Source: Pseudisothecium myosuroides (lineage: Eukaryota > Streptophyta > Bryopsida > Hypnales > Lembophyllaceae). Taken from it: a stretch of DNA of 64,000 nucleotides. The notes below the pieces were generated by a model. The model was given only the letters and a program-made list of their open reading frames with translations. It did no database searches and was not told the origin of the DNA. The stretch is taken from assembly GCA_951799445.1 (NCBI GenBank), contig OX637290.1:32172987-32236986 (forward strand), in the 5' to 3' direction. This document shows positions 35,351-48,161 of the stretch, piece by piece. Both the position numbers and the translations under genes were made by a program. The stretch's first letter is position 1; each line of letters starts with the position of its first letter.

Positions 35351-36240
35351 AAAAAACAATACCGACCATGTTTAATTTGATTATCTAAACTTGGACCATG
35401 TCCTAATTGGTTCTTTTGGCATGCTAGTTTGATTGTTAAGCTCTTGCCTATAGATGCATATGTTCTTCATTTTTTTGTAATCTTGGAAGTCATCCATCGG
35501 CCACTTTATGGCCTCAATTACTTGCTCACGATTCATTTAGAAACAACAAACTTGGGAATTTTGGCACACTAGAAATGCTTTTATCAAGTATGGGACATAT
35601 CTTTTTAACATGGAATTTCCTTTTATTAAAAGATATTAATAATTATATTCCAATATTTGATTTCATATAGAATAGAATGAAGTTGATAATTTTCAAATTA
35701 CAAACATGAGATTCAATGCCATCCATCAACTTTTGAAGCAGTTGGCTAATTTTTAAGTCTACTATCCATCTGAGGTGGATTATCATTGTCCATTTCATAA
35801 AAAAACTAAAATTTTTATGATGGTTAGTGTAATTTTTGACAATTTTCAGTTTTTTGATGAAATGGATGGTGATAATTTAATTTTCTTAGGATTTGTTGGA
35901 TCAATTATGTACATCATGAACTCTAGTCTTTGTACAAAAAATTGAACCTAAAAATGCATTGTATGGCTATAAAATATAAATTGAACGCATTGTCTATTTC
36001 AACAAATATTTCAAATACAAGGGCATTAAGATATAACAATGGTCCATATTGCAACCTATACTTTTTTTACAATGGCTTATGCAATCCCATGTTCTCAATT
36101 CCAAAAAAAAATTCAAATTGTATGAGAACCAACATCATTAGCATGTTTGTCAAATTGTTGATATTTTAATTTCTATAAATGTTAATTTCCTTCAATTTTT
36201 GTGTACAACAATCTAAAATGATGTATACCAATATGCTAAG
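35351..36240. other. AT-rich intergenic DNA, nothing recognised
   Basis: No gene or repeat that I can support. Confidence 0.4.
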
Positions 36241-36369
36241 GCACAAACAGTTTTTTATGGGCCCCGTTGGAAACGCCAACGCTCCCAACATTGGGAACGC
36301 CGCGGCCCAACGGGAACGGGGAGAGCGGGGAACGTTGGGGATGCAATTTCGAGGGCATTTCAGCATTTC

Positions 36370-36735
36370 GTTCGGAAATTAGGGTTGCAATTTGCTGGCA
36401 AGACATTGAAACCTTTGAATTTCTCTTACAAGAGGCGTATTTCTGCGCTGTAGTAGGGTTGCTAGGGTTGCGAATTGCTGTGAAGTGGTTGCAAGCTTCA
36501 AATTTCTTTAACAAGAGAGCATTTTTCAGCGTGTAGTTGTGAAATTAGGTTTGCAAATTGCAGCGAAGTCCTTGATACCTTCAAATTTCTCGAACAAGCG
36601 AGCGCATTTCAGAGGTCATCGTGAAATTAGGGGTGCGAATTGCAGTGAAGTCGATCTAACCCTCGAATTTCTCGAACAAGCACGAGTTTATGAGCGGTCG
36701 TCGTGAATTTTAAGGGTTGCAGATTGTAATCTTTC
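36370..36735 (+). repeat. ~83 bp minisatellite, about five copies
   Basis: The motif GAAATTAGGGTTGC(A/G)AATTGC recurs near 36375, 36460, 36541, 36622 and 36705, each copy containing a TCAAATTTCT(C/T)GAACAAG block. It follows a short GC-rich tract at 36257-36340. Copies differ by several bases. No shared reading frame was seen. Confidence 0.75.
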
Positions 36736-36824
36736 AAGATGAGGGAATGTCACAACAGAATAGGTAGCAGTAGGAAAAAAGCATCAGCGAAATGATTTCA
36801 TCTAACTCTTTTCTCTGGTAACAG

Positions 36825-37400
36825 GCTAGCGAGTTGTTTATTGCCTTCAGGTTGTGATAACGGAACCTTCAGGATTTGGGATTTGAGAAACCTTAAGGTA
36901 CACTTTTTGTTTTACAAGGATCATACAATCTTCAGTTATTGTTCATGACTTCACTTCTAGAAATGAGTAGAGGATCAATGGATTCCTCTATCTTCTTGTG
37001 CATACTAAATCTCTCAATTGCAAGAGAATACATTTGTGGCTCATTTCGAGTCCCACACGCCCCCCGCAACATCTCAAGAATCGTCCACACTTGCTGTTAC
37101 CTCGGCTGATCAACAATTGACGTATTCTTCTAAACCAGCTCTTAGAAGTTTGTCTTTCTGGAGTTTTATTATTAGCATTATTTTCTATAATTCTTGGAAT
37201 TTTCTCTGTTTGTGGCTTCTGAATTAATGTGTTCATGACTTCAGAATATGGAACTTTGCATTAGAAAGGGATCCCTAAGAAGAGGCTCAGTATTAAGCCC
37301 AATTGAAACAAAAACAAGCATAGGTTCCTGAAGATTTACCTCCTCAGCTGCTTTTTGTCCATCGGGTAATCACCTATTGCGTCAGCAAGGAATTTTTTTT
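36825..37400 (+). pseudogene. GRWD1-like WD40 repeat gene, broken copy
   Basis: Three exon-like pieces match plant glutamate-rich WD repeat protein 1 (a WD40 protein of ribosome assembly/DWD type). 36825-36897 reads LASCLLPSGCDNGTFRIWDL, with acceptor ACAG and donor GTAC. 37015-37127 reads FVAHFESHTPPATSQ then ESSTLAVTSADQQLT. 37245-37370 reads IWNFALERDP, stop, EEAQY, stop, AQLKQKQA, stop, VPEDLPPQLLFVHR. The second piece has lost the SIEW segment and the third has three in-frame stops, so this is a pseudogene. Introns are retained, so it arose by DNA duplication and not by retroposition. Confidence 0.8.
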
Positions 37401-40040
37401 CCAGTTTAGCGGAACACCCTTACTATAGTACCGTATGGTTCTTAGAGTCCCAGCTGTCAGAACGGTTTGGAATCAGTGAAAGTGAGATCACTACATGGCG
37501 TAAAATTCTCAAATAGATGATGACTGAAAGCAAGTGTAGCAGATGGTGCAGTTCATGCGCCAGGAGGAGAAGGCCGATTCGATTTCCGTTTCGGCTGAAG
37601 AGGTAGCCGTGAACTTTGTCTCATCATCGCGTTCGTGTTCTTGTTATTTGTGATTTGTTTTCTTAGAGTAAATGAGAGATTTGAAAGTTTGCCCGCAGCC
37701 TCGGTACCATTAAATAGATTGTCGGAAATCGAGTAAGGCATTGCATTGGAATTTGCTGCAATTTGCTGCATTGCGTGCGGCTGAGACAATTTGCTTGAGG
37801 TTCACTATTAGGTCATCGAGGGTTTAGGCTTTTTATTTTTTATCTACCAGGATTCAATTGAGTGGGATTAATCGGTCGTTGAGGTTGCCTGCCTTTGTGG
37901 ATGTGCCCTATTTTTTGTAATTCATATATGTCTTCCCCCCAAGGTGGCTTCTTGCAGCAGCTTCTATTGCTACCATTTTATAATCAGGGACAGGTGAAAT
38001 ATCTTCGATCCATTGCAGCATTTAGGTTTGCTCGGTGATCCATTTCCTTCTGTCTGTATTTTAAACCCTAGCCGTTGTGATGGGAGATGTGTAGAATAGG
38101 GTTTGTGAGAGTTTTTGCGTTTTCAGATGTGTAATTTTGATTTTTGATTCCAAATTCGGACATTGAGATTTTGAATCTCATCTCAAATTGCTTTCATAGC
38201 TTCTCGTAATGAATTCAACTTTCTTTATCCAAATTTGAAAATTCGTAACTTATTCATACGGTGTGTCTAAATAATGCATGCCAAAGTATGTTGGAATTGT
38301 CTTTCACTTGCCAATAAGATTCTACAAATAATAGATTGGTATGTGTAACAATAGTAAGTATGCTGAGTTGTGATCCGAGATGATTATAGGTGCGCATATC
38401 TTATGAGAGCAAAGAGTTAGTTCCTTGCTTGTCTCATGATTTTGAAACTTTGGGATCAAGAATGTAACCTTCTACAAGCCTTGATATTTCACTCAATTTG
38501 CTCAATCTAGTGCGCAACTCCTAAATTCATATTAACTGTGGCATTTGGTTCACAACTCTCTCATTGCATTTGGAGTAAGAGTGAAACCATATGCTTCATT
38601 CCTCCGCTATCAAAGTAGTCCTGCATTGCTAGTACCATCACAAGGAGTACCACTCTTTGCATCACTAGTTGAAGAGAATCAGAGTATTGTGAAGTGGTGA
38701 AAATGAAGAAAAAAACTTGATTGAATCTTGAAACTACATGATAGAAACTGATTGAAATTTCATGAAATTCTCTAATAATAATAGTTCTAATAATAATTCA
38801 TGGTTGCAATTAATAACAAAAGCAAGTGCGCTGAGTATGGGGAATAATTAACAACCGTTTTAAATACAAAAAACTCCCCAGTCATTTGAACAAGCACATA
38901 GGCCACATGCAAATTTGATTCAAGTTCTGCTTCCAATACATGGCCGGGAACCCCTTTCACCAACACCAAAGTCTTCATGCTTGCACATTCATATATTTCG
39001 AATGCTGATAGAAGTGAATATCTAGTGTTTGAATTTATATACTTCAACACTAAAACTTGTTTCTACAAATACAAGCCAGTCATTGTTGTTCAGGAAACGA
39101 CATTGTAATTGCTCACTTTCTCAAAACCTTGCGTTGAATGAAGTTTCTTGAAGGGCCGAGTCAGTCCATGAAATGGGTCCAAAAAACTTCACTCGTATGG
39201 AAGACATGCTTGGGAGTGCATTCGGTGTGAGTGTATGTATAGACTACGCCCATTCAGATGCAGTGGGAGAGAAAGGGGGATTTTCCTATGCCAGCTTTTG
39301 TATTGAATGAATATAAATCCGGTGTGTTCAAAATGGCAACATTTTCTGCATTGGATTTGTGGAACTTGGTGATCAAACAGTGAAGGGCATCCTGGGATAC
39401 AACGTGGAAGAAGTCCTGAATTTGGTCGACGAAATGGAGTGTTGAAGCTTTGCCGAACTCTACTATTCTTCAGCTGGCGGAAAACAATGGCAAACTACGT
39501 CTTTTTGTTCTGTGAGCGAGACAAAAAAAATTTGAATTGCTTACAGACTCCGGATGCTACAAGTACGTCGAAAAGAAACTTGAATTGAAAATAGAACTCC
39601 AACCATTACTTCAATTGAGTGGAAAAAAAAATCAATTCATCTTTGTTGAAAGTAATAATCTTTATAATAGCTTGAATTTTTTTCAATACGTATGATTTTG
39701 TAGGTGATTCTTGAGGGCCCACACGTCTTGTTTGGAGTTAAAAGAAAAAATTGACAATAGATAAAGTAATTCCAAATCATGGTGAATAAAACCGACTTTT
39801 AGACATGTCTAACTTTAAAAATAATTTTCTTTCAAATTACAACTAATTTTTTCTTCAAGCTTCTATAGTAACGTATAGTATGTTGCACACTACAACTCTC
39901 ATATGTTCACTTTTGGACTTTGTGTCCATTGATACTTAATATGGTATGGTCGTTTGAATGAAAACGTTTCAAATTTGTATACAGTTTTGTTAGTCACTAT
40001 ATTTTCAATACTTTGAACTTTTTTTCCCTTAAAGCTTTAT
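37401..40040. other. Mixed-composition intergenic DNA with unassigned ORFs
   Basis: The minus strand at 38787-39050 is open (AFEIYECASMKTLVLVKGVP; EFFVFKTVVNYSPYS). The plus strand near 39340-39440 reads GFVELGDQTVKGILGYNVEE then NLVDEMEC. Both look protein-like, but I recognise neither, and no exon structure links them. They may be more pieces of duplicated genes. Confidence 0.25.
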
Positions 40041-40399
40041 TTTGGCATTCAAAATGATTTCTTTTGCTTTTGAGCAAAATTAACAGAATGAAGCTTCTAA
40101 AGTGTAGTTTCTATACCACTTGAAAATTTTAAAAATTTTAAAAAAAATTCCCAAAAAGAAGCATTTCATTGAAGTTTATCTATAATCACATTTCTAAACA
40201 TGGAATGATACAAAAACATTCTTTACATTGCAATGTTTTACACATTGCAATTTTTTTCTATTTTGATTTAAAAAAAAATTTAAGCATGATTTGTATTTGA
40301 TATGAATTTTTTTCATTTTTTCTTCAAAAATTCATAATAATTTGAAATTTTTATGCCACATATATTAAACTTATAATTTCATCTCTGAAAAATAAAACC

Positions 40400-40430
<31 letters not shown>

Positions 40431-40500
40431 AGAGGATATAGTGTAAAGGACTTTGAAGTTTGACTGTACACATTCATAGGCTCTGTCCTTTAGGGATTAA
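40041..40500. mobile_element. TTAA-type element, family 3, right part
   Basis: It ends CTGTCCTTTAGGGATTAA, with TTAA at 40497-40500. The interior (AATGAAGCTTCTAAAGTG onwards) is homologous to 16390-16860, 42770-43150 and 56230-56660. The left terminus was not found. Confidence 0.5.
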
Positions 40501-41098
40501 TTCACAACAATGTAGGTATATTTTGGTCTTTCTACAACTAGAAGACAAGTTTCTAGGGCAAAACTTAGATGTGTTCTATAATATGTTTTTTCAAGCTTTT
40601 TGATGTTGGCATCAAAAGACAAGATGAAATGCATCTAAATTAGAAATTACACATGGTCAAAATTTGAAAAATATTTATAGATCCATTTCAAACATTTTTT
40701 GAAAAAAAATTTCATTAAAAATTCTATTTCCATTTCACAAGAAAAAATAATTTCAAAAGAAAAAGAAATTTTAATTCTATTTTTTCATTGGCTAGTTACA
40801 ATCATTTTTTAAAAAGGATAAAAAATGAAATGATGACAACATCAAAACATTTCTTTAATAGTAATTTTTTAACTCTATTCAATATTGAATACTTTGTTTT
40901 GATTTCTTTGTAGAGAAAAATTCTTTAGTGGTGGTAAGAAGGGGTTACACTAAGATATGTTTTCAAGCTTGCAATTTCCTTTGTTACTATTCTTGTCAAT
41001 GTACTCTAAGAATGTGTGGTCACTTCACAATATAGACTCCACTAGTAGTATAAAGCTTATAGTGATACCACTAGCATTGCTAATTTTAGACAAGCATA
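40501..41098. other. AT-rich intergenic DNA, nothing recognised
   Basis: No gene or clear repeat. Confidence 0.4.
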
Positions 41099-41303
41099 TA
41101 CTATAAAAAACTAGTGTCTTCAAATGTCTAAATTGACGGATTTTTTTGGACATCCAATGTAACAACCCGTATTTTTATGTCAACAATGATGTTCAATACA
41201 ACATGAAGATGTTACATTGGACGTTGTTGTTGACATGAAAACATGGGTTGTTACATTAGATGTCCAAAATATCTGTCAACTTATACACAGGTTCCTTATA
41301 GTG
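41099..41303. mobile_element. Diverged CACTATAA-type MITE
   Basis: The ends are (C to T)ACTATAAAAAACTAGTG and CCTTATAGTG. The interior is an inverted repeat, with GATGTTACATTGGACGTTGT mirrored by an ACATCCAATGTAACAAC block. It is related to the 15473-15710 family by the ACATCCAATGTAAC segment. Flanking triplets (ATA and TCA) do not match, so the target duplication has decayed or a boundary is off. Confidence 0.6.
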
Positions 41304-42640
41304 TCATGAACCATCTTGGTATTCCATCCAAAGAAACATTAGGAGTGAAGATTTTAAGAATTATTTCATATAGTTATAAGAACTATAGCATTTTAAGATT
41401 ATAAGTTGGTTTTCAATAATTACATAAGGGGTTTATACAAAAAAAATCATATAAAAAGAGACATACAAAAATTATACATATTTATTTGGGTAGCAGTATT
41501 TGCAATTAGCTCCTTGTTTTCTAATAATCATGTTTCAAAACATTCATAAGGAAAACTCAAAGGTTCATCCAAAAAAGTGTTACAAGGATTTAGTATTGAT
41601 AACATTCTTTAATATTGGAATACATTGCTTCCCAAGCATTAGGCATTAGAGGAAATTTGAGGGCTTTAGAAGACTATTCTAGGGTTGTTCCATTGTTGTG
41701 AACCACTACAATGCTGTCAAAATATTAAAAATTAAAACCTTATTAAAAATTAATCATTATAAAAAATATTTAAAAATAAAAAAATAAAAAAATAAAAAAA
41801 TAAAAATATCACTATCTAACATGATTGTCTCTTAGCCATGTTAGATTGCTAATGTGGCATAGTTTCCACGTTCCCCACAATCCGAGAACTTGTTGGGAAC
41901 TTGTGGTCTTTCAAGGGTCTCAAAAACCCTCTAAAGTAGTCGATCCATTTTTGATCACCTTCCAATTTTCAATCTATAGGCTACTTTCTTTTTGTGAATT
42001 TGTGTCTCAATTCTTAGAACAAGTGTGGCGCATTATAATTGGTTGCAAGCAAGGTTGCAAGGCTCTCAATATTACAACTAGCCCTTGATCGATTTTGCAA
42101 TCAACTTATGATCAAAAATATAAATGTCTGTATTACCATTATAGGTCAAAAAGAATCTTCCAATACTAAAAAATTCATAGTTTTAATGTTTTTGAAATAA
42201 AATTCTGAAACAATATGCAATCTTTCCAAACTCTATTTCTGTATACAAGAAAAATTTACACTCAAAAAAGTTGCACTCTAAACATGCGTAATTACTTATT
42301 ATAAGTAGTTGGAAATAGGTCGGCCACCTTAATCACTGCCTCCTTTCATCGGACCCAAGCTTGACCAAAGATTTTGTATCACACCAAATTATTCCAAATG
42401 TAGTAGCATTGTAGAGAGGACATTGAAGCCTTCATATTTAAGAATGTTATAATGTTTTTGCAATGTTTGCAATAAAAAAATGATAGTATTGTTGTTTTTA
42501 ACCTTGAAAATGTTGCTAAAGATACAAAATCTCCAAACCTTTGGATGACTTCACCTAAGATTATAGGATGGAAAAAACGTTTCTTCACCCAACTTGTTTT
42601 TGGGAAGTTTATAGAATACATTTTCAGTGAATAGTATTGC
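41304..42640. other. AT-rich intergenic DNA with an (A5-6T)n run
   Basis: A simple AAAAAAT repeat lies near 41766-41808. No gene was recognised. Confidence 0.4.
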
Positions 42641-43165
42641 AAATTCCTTCATTATGGTATTATTGACTTTTGTAACGAAGAAGATGCTTAATCCATGGAT
42701 CACCTTTGCCGTGTACTTTGACCACTTCTTGCAATTTACTCTTGATGTGAGTTTAGTTATATAAATGATATTTTCTAAATTTGAGCCTACTTTATGAAAT
42801 GGAGCTTTCCAAGTGCAGTTCCTACTCCAATTGAAAATTTTGAAAAATTCATAAATTTCAATATTTTATAGCAATAATATGAATTGTGGACCTATAACAT
42901 GGTTTGTTGATTTTTTAATATTAGAATAACATGATAATTTTGATTTATCCATGATGTTATACAATATAATATACATCTATGGTGAAAATTTCAGATTTTT
43001 TGAATACATTTAGTATTTGATATGAATTTTATTTCATTTTTTTCGTTAAAAATTCACAATAATTTCCCCCCAAAATTTTAAAATTTAATGACTTGTATTA
43101 GATATATGACTTCATCTCTAAAAACTAAATACAATTTTTTTCATTCCTATGTGTTTGACTTAAGA
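42641..43165. mobile_element. TTAA-type element, family 3, internal fragment
   Basis: It matches 56085-56600 closely in order: AAGAAGATGCTTAATCCA, CACTTCTTGCAATTTACTCT, ATAAATGATATTTTCTAA, GTGCAGTTCCTACT and ATGGTGAAAATTTCAGATTT. A related right-terminal stretch (GATGGACAGTGAGGCTCGAA) appears alone near 43881. It is non-coding. Confidence 0.5.
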
Positions 43166-44318
43166 TTAAATGTGAGCGATATAGACTAAGGTAACTATAT
43201 CTAAAATGGACCGCTCTTCAAAAGCAACCCCTATTTTTGAAGGGAAAGCTAATTGGGAGGATACCCAAAATGGTGCACATTAAAGGACAAGTGTAAGATG
43301 GAGTTAAGGCCCATTTCGAGTAGTGTGCAATTTTATTAATAGAACTATAGAGGTGGCTACCTCACAAGTGGTCCATTTTGGGTACCCTTTCCGTTGGTTT
43401 AACTTCTTCTCTCTGACATTTCTTCATGTGCATCAAATTGATTTTGGCATCACCTAAATGACACTTTTAGCACCCTACACCTTATATCTTTGAAAATTTT
43501 TAACTAATTCACAATGCATCAAAAAATTATGGAACCAATTGCATTTTGATTCATAGTCCTTCACCTATATACAAAAATTGTTGTTCATTTTCTAGAGCAT
43601 TTTGGTCATGCCATAGAGCTTACCTGTGCGATTTTAGGTGTAGTAACCTTAGTTTACAGTTGAATTGGTTTGCAAGCTTGGCAGGGTCTCACAGAATGCG
43701 CCAAAGGAGGCGATTATGCATGGAACGCTGCTCCAATGCTAAGGAACCTACTCTTAATGCGCCCTAAAGGGCGCTTCTGCCCTGCTTGCAAGCCACGGCT
43801 TGCCCATGAGCCGGCTTGCAGAATGCTCCCCAGAGGGCGCGTTCTCTACTGTAGTACAAAATGGCAGCAAACAGACTGTGATGGACAGTGAGGCTCGAAA
43901 TCAGTGGTCTTCGGCCCGGCCTTTCACTGCGGTTATTGTCGGCAAACCAGCCATGCGTCTGATTCCACCTCCCGCTTCGTAGAATGTCTTTTCCATGTTT
44001 CTTTCAGTCATCCACGTAGCCATCCTCATATCTTGACACCTAGAGTTGCGAGGGGAAGAAAATCTGACAACCCCTTCCAGTTGGACACAAGTGGAAGAAG
44101 TTGCAGGAAGCTCCAGCCAAACACAACACCGTGAAGGTTCCTTCGAAACTTCCAAAAGCATTGCCTATCCTATTTCTTGCATATGAAGGCACGCCTGCTA
44201 TATAAGCTCTGTGAAAGCCATCCAATTCTAACTTGTTGCACGATCCCACTGAAATTGGGCTGAACATTGTCGAGAGACGCTAGCAATTAAGTTGATACTG
44301 TTCCAAGTTGGAATCACC
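43166..44318. promoter_or_regulatory. 5' flank of the SDR gene
   Basis: Between the repeat fragment and the ATG at 44319 the DNA becomes GC-richer from about 43660. It should contain the promoter and 5' UTR. A stray family-3 terminus lies near 43878-43930. The short ORFs here overlap on both strands and match nothing I know. No TATA box was placed with confidence. Confidence 0.3.
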
Positions 44319-46444
44319 ATGGCGTCACCACAGTCCAAGTAATGATCCTCTTTCAACACGAACTGGCACAGATGTGATGTGGTAGATGTAGAAAGGGACG
44401 TCCTAGTAGGAATATGTGAGTTGGGTTTGTTGATTCAAGCAGTTGTCCATCTTGTCTTGTGGTTAGAACTGATTTCTGTACTGCCTGTATCTTTCAATTT
44501 TGTGAAATGGGCGCAAGCTTGGGTGCCAAAAATTAGCTTAATGCTCTAAAACGTAAGATTCGTGGCAATGGACACGCATTTCTAAACTTTGAGCTCTATT
44601 AGATAATTTAGTACGCGTAGCTAATGTCTTAGAAATCAGTCTTTGAGAGGCACGTGGATGTGCAATGTAATGTAATGTGCAGGTGGTGGTCAAAGGATAC
44701 AGTTGCAGTGATAACAGGTGCCAACCAAGGCATTGGTTACGAAATTGCCCGCCAACTTGCTCAAAACGGGCTTACCACAGTGTTAACTGCACGCAGTGAA
44801 GAGCGAGGGAAAGCTGCAGCTGAGACCCTGAAGAAAGAACTTCCAGCTGAGTTATCCAAGGACCTCATTGCGTTCCATCCCCTTGATGTCACCAGCGACA
44901 AGTCTGTTGCTGCACTGGTCCAATGGCTGCGTCAAACATATGGGGGCGTAGACATCTTGGTATGTATCAACATTTTTCTGCATCACGTGGGGAGGCGGTG
45001 CGTAATTTTAGAGTTTTGCTGTGCAATGTATAAATGTGCAAAGTGTGATGAACGTGTTGTATATTGGATTGCAAGGGTATGTGGAATGATGACAGGAATT
45101 CACTTAATTCCATTTCTTAGTTCTGGGAAGAGGTTTTCTTGATTAGTTGAGCATTTTGTGTGGTGATTCTGGACAATTAAAAAAGCATCAATATGCCATC
45201 TCTATCAATATAAATTGTTTGTAACCCGTCTCAGTGGATGAGTTTTAGGAATATTTCTGTTTGAAGTTTGTGAATTGCTCTTGCTCTTGCTTGTTTTCTT
45301 GACCATTGTCTTTTCAAATTGCCAACCCTGCTCATAAATGGAGTTTTTCTGTTCATTAGAGGCTCTTTAATTCTGCAAGAAGTGAATGACTGTTTACTGA
45401 TTTGTATTCTGAATTATCTTGCAAACCGAAGTCAGGACAGATATGGCACAGGATGGTTAGATTCAACATGCACATAGCCCTAAGCCCTAAACCCTAAACC
45501 CAGCCGGTCGGCAAACAAAAGTCTCAGCTAGGTGACTAAATTTAAGGTTTGAATACTAATGCTGGGCGTTTGGGGTTGGAACAGGTGAACAACGCAGGCA
45601 TCTCCCATGCCACAACCGAAGCAGAGATCTTTGATACCAACTATTATGGTGTGAAGCGCGTCACCAAAGCCATCTTACCTCTGCTTCGCCCATCTCCTGC
45701 AGGCGCTCGCATCATCATGGTGTCTTCGTCCTTGGGAATGCTTCAGGTAAGTTGCATGTTGTTCCTTAATCCTGTTCTGAACAAACTGAATGGAACATTG
45801 CAAGAATGTTGGTACTGTCTATGCTGATTGCTGCCATTTAAGAGTATTTTGCTGAAATGGAAGACAGTCATCAAATTGGAGATATACAAGACATATGATT
45901 CTATTCCTTGTTACCATGGGAGGAAATCCACATACATGTGCTTTGTCAGCAGAGCCAATCTCTGTGCAAATTTCTTTTTACTTGGACATTATCCACGTTA
46001 GTGTTTACAGTTTCAATTGTTTTTCATTCATGTCGGTCTCTGACATGCAACTGGTGCGAATATCAGCGCCTTTCCAACAAATATCGTGAGGAATTCAAGC
46101 AGCGCGACCAAATTACAGAGGATAAAGTGGACCACTTCATACAAGAGTATCTTGAGACATCGAAAACTGGAGATTGGCCCGACCATTATACTACCTACTC
46201 CATGACTAAGGTTGCTCTGAATGGCTATACAAGTGTGTTAGCTCGCGAGGTAGAGGCAGAAACCAAGAAGGTGTATGTAAATGCCTTCAATCCTGGATTC
46301 ACTAAAACTAACCTAAATGATTATCGAGGGACAAACACTCTTGAAGAAGCAGCTATGACAGGCATTTGGCTGGCTCTGCACCCGCCTGGTGGTCCTCATG
46401 GGAAGTCATTTGACCAGCAGAACCGTGGTGAAGCAGAGTGGTGA
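44319..46444 (+). CDS. Carbonyl-reductase-type short-chain dehydrogenase/reductase, complete, 4 exons
   Basis: NADPH-dependent SDRs of this plant group reduce aldehydes and ketones in the cytosol; the substrate cannot be predicted here. Exons: 44319-44338, 44683-44959, 45585-45746 and 46067-46444, all GT-AG and in phase, giving 278 residues ending in TGA. The 20 nt first exon encodes MASPQS and part of K; exon 2 continues WWSKDTVAVITGANQGIG, a junction typical of the family. Cofactor motif TGANQGIG lies at 18-25, NNAG at 101-104, catalytic Asn in FDTNYYG at 118, Ser in VSSS near 146-148, and YSMTK with Tyr 197 and Lys 201. All catalytic residues are present. Intron 2 holds a short telomere-like CCCTAAACCCTAAACCC tract (about 45485-45501). 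A relative of menthol/salutaridine reductases or CBR1 is likely; which one is open. Confidence 0.93.
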
Positions 46445-46987
46445 TCCTTTCAAAGTCTAGTGTAGTCTCAATACAACTAGTTTGTATTCATATACACTGA
46501 ATACGATGTTATGAAGCTGTCCGTAACCACGAAACGCCCGAGGCACCAAATTTTGGTGTTGGCACAACTTTGAAGGTAAATCGTAGGAAATTAATATCTT
46601 TAGTATATCTCTTCTGGACGCACTGTCATTCGAATCTTTGTAAAGCATGCAAATAAAATTGGACTTGCAGACTACAGTGTAAATTCGTTTAAAAATTTGT
46701 ATAGTTGATTTGAAATGAGATGGTGATTGTGGCATTCATTTCAGTATGTAGTTTTGGAAATATATGTCATGTTAGATATAATTTAAGGTACAGTTCACAA
46801 TGCTCTCTGGCACCTTCTGAGGAAATCATGCTGATACAACCACAATTTCACGCCAAGATTGAAGCATTTCAGTCTTGCTGTTTCAGTTTGAGTGACAGTA
46901 AGAAGTAGGTGAGCGGTTTCTAAACCCTAATTTCCAAGCCTTTTGCATCCACTTCTTTCTTCTTGATGACAAACTGTGATCCATCCT
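46445..46987. other. 3' flank of the SDR gene
   Basis: AT-rich downstream DNA that probably includes the 3' UTR. No gene or repeat was recognised before the TTAA cluster. Confidence 0.4.
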
Positions 46988-47209
46988 TTAACCCTTAAAC
47001 GACGGGCTCATAACCGTGGAAACCATCTGTTTTGGCACCGTGTGAATTGTTGGATTAAAATAATGCAAAAGCACTCACTAGAAGTCAAACTACTGTAGAT
47101 TATCTTCCCTTTCCCCACAAAATTTGGAAGATGAATAGTTGCACTTCTATCCTACATAGGAGATTTTCTTGTCATTCATCGGCCTCAAAACATCCGCCAC
47201 GGCATTTAA
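46988..47209. mobile_element. TTAA-bounded MITE, family 2, copy 3
   Basis: It is bounded by TTAA 46988-46991 and TTAA 47206-47209. The left end reads TTAACCCTTAAACGACGGGC. The interior has GCAAAAGCACTCACTAGAAG and GATGAATAGTTGCACTTCTA in common with 7785-8240. It shares its right TTAA with the next element. Confidence 0.75.
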
Positions 47210-48123
47210 CCCCTAAAGGACCGTTGTCCCTTCGTAGGACAAATGCGTTTTCGGGCAGGTACCTACGGGCTGAAATTTTCTCCTGATTTTTTGAAACTTT
47301 TTGTGAACATGAAGAATTGAGAGAGGTACGTGGCAGAAAAAAAAATTTGAAATCGAACCTTTAAACGAGAAGTTATGCCATTTCTTGGAATGCATGGGGA
47401 CGAGGGGCAACAAAAAAATTTTGCAAAATTTTGAAATTTAATTTTTTTTCCCTCATAGATTACATTTTTGTCTATCTATAAAGCTTTGATCCATTTCATT
47501 TGGACTTGTTACGAGGAAATTATGGACATTCTTGTTTTTCGGACAATTAGAGCATCTTCTTGAAAAAAATAACTTGTAGGATTCATTTCGGAATGCAATT
47601 TTTGTAATTTTTCAATTTTTTTTTTTGGAGTGGTTTAGTTTACTTGCTAGAACAATCTCACCATTGGGATTGGTGCATTTTAATTCCATCTAAAATATAT
47701 GAATATTTTAGATTTTCCTTCTATCTTGTACCTACTTCTACTTAACAATTTTTTTAAGAATGATAATTAAGTTTTTTTGAATTTTTTTTCCCCCTAGACT
47801 CTCAAATCAATTCTCCACTATAAAGATTTAAAGCTCAAAACGTTGTAGTGCAAAAATTTTAAGTTAAAAATGTTTAAAGTCAAAAAATCTGGTCCTGCAA
47901 TGTGCTGAAAAACTTGTTTTTTCCACTTTAAACACAAATATCTTGCAATCTGTGCGGTCAAAAATTCTGAAATTTTTTTCACACATTCTCATACAAATTA
48001 GGTGTAATATCCTATGGTTAGATGTGAAAAAAAATAATTTTAATTTTTTTTTACTTTTTGCTATAGAAATGGCAGTTTTGAGTGTTTTTTGGCAAAAAAA
48101 GGCCTCGGTCCTATAGGGGTTAA
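47206..48123. mobile_element. TTAA-bounded piggyBac-like MITE, family D, best-preserved copy
   Basis: TTAA at 47206-47209 and 48120-48123 bound the element. Termini are CCCCTAAAGGACCG on the left and CGGTCCTATAGGGG on the right (one mismatch). At 918 bp it is the best-preserved copy of the group that includes 10404-11333, 28353-30060 and, inverted, 32780-33713. No ORF longer than about 95 codons occurs and none is shared between copies. Confidence 0.85.
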
Positions 48124-48161
48124 GGGTTAAGTCGCAATTGATGTAGCACAACATAATGTGG

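Noticed and set aside
36236..36536. Overlapping ORFs on both strands near the GC-rich tract and minisatellite
   Set aside because: They arise from the GC-rich tract and the repeat unit and do not stay open across all copies.
45480..45505. Telomere-like repeat in the SDR intron as a chromosome end or fusion scar
   Set aside because: Only two to three units inside an intact intron; short telomere-like tracts are common in plant introns and 5' regions.
7219..48123. Reading the TTAA elements as Tourist/Harbinger (TWA) or Stowaway (TA) MITEs
   Set aside because: A TTA or TAA triplet would appear as TTA on the left and TAA on the right, which is not a direct duplication, and the outer T and A flanking the TA are conserved in the well-preserved copies.
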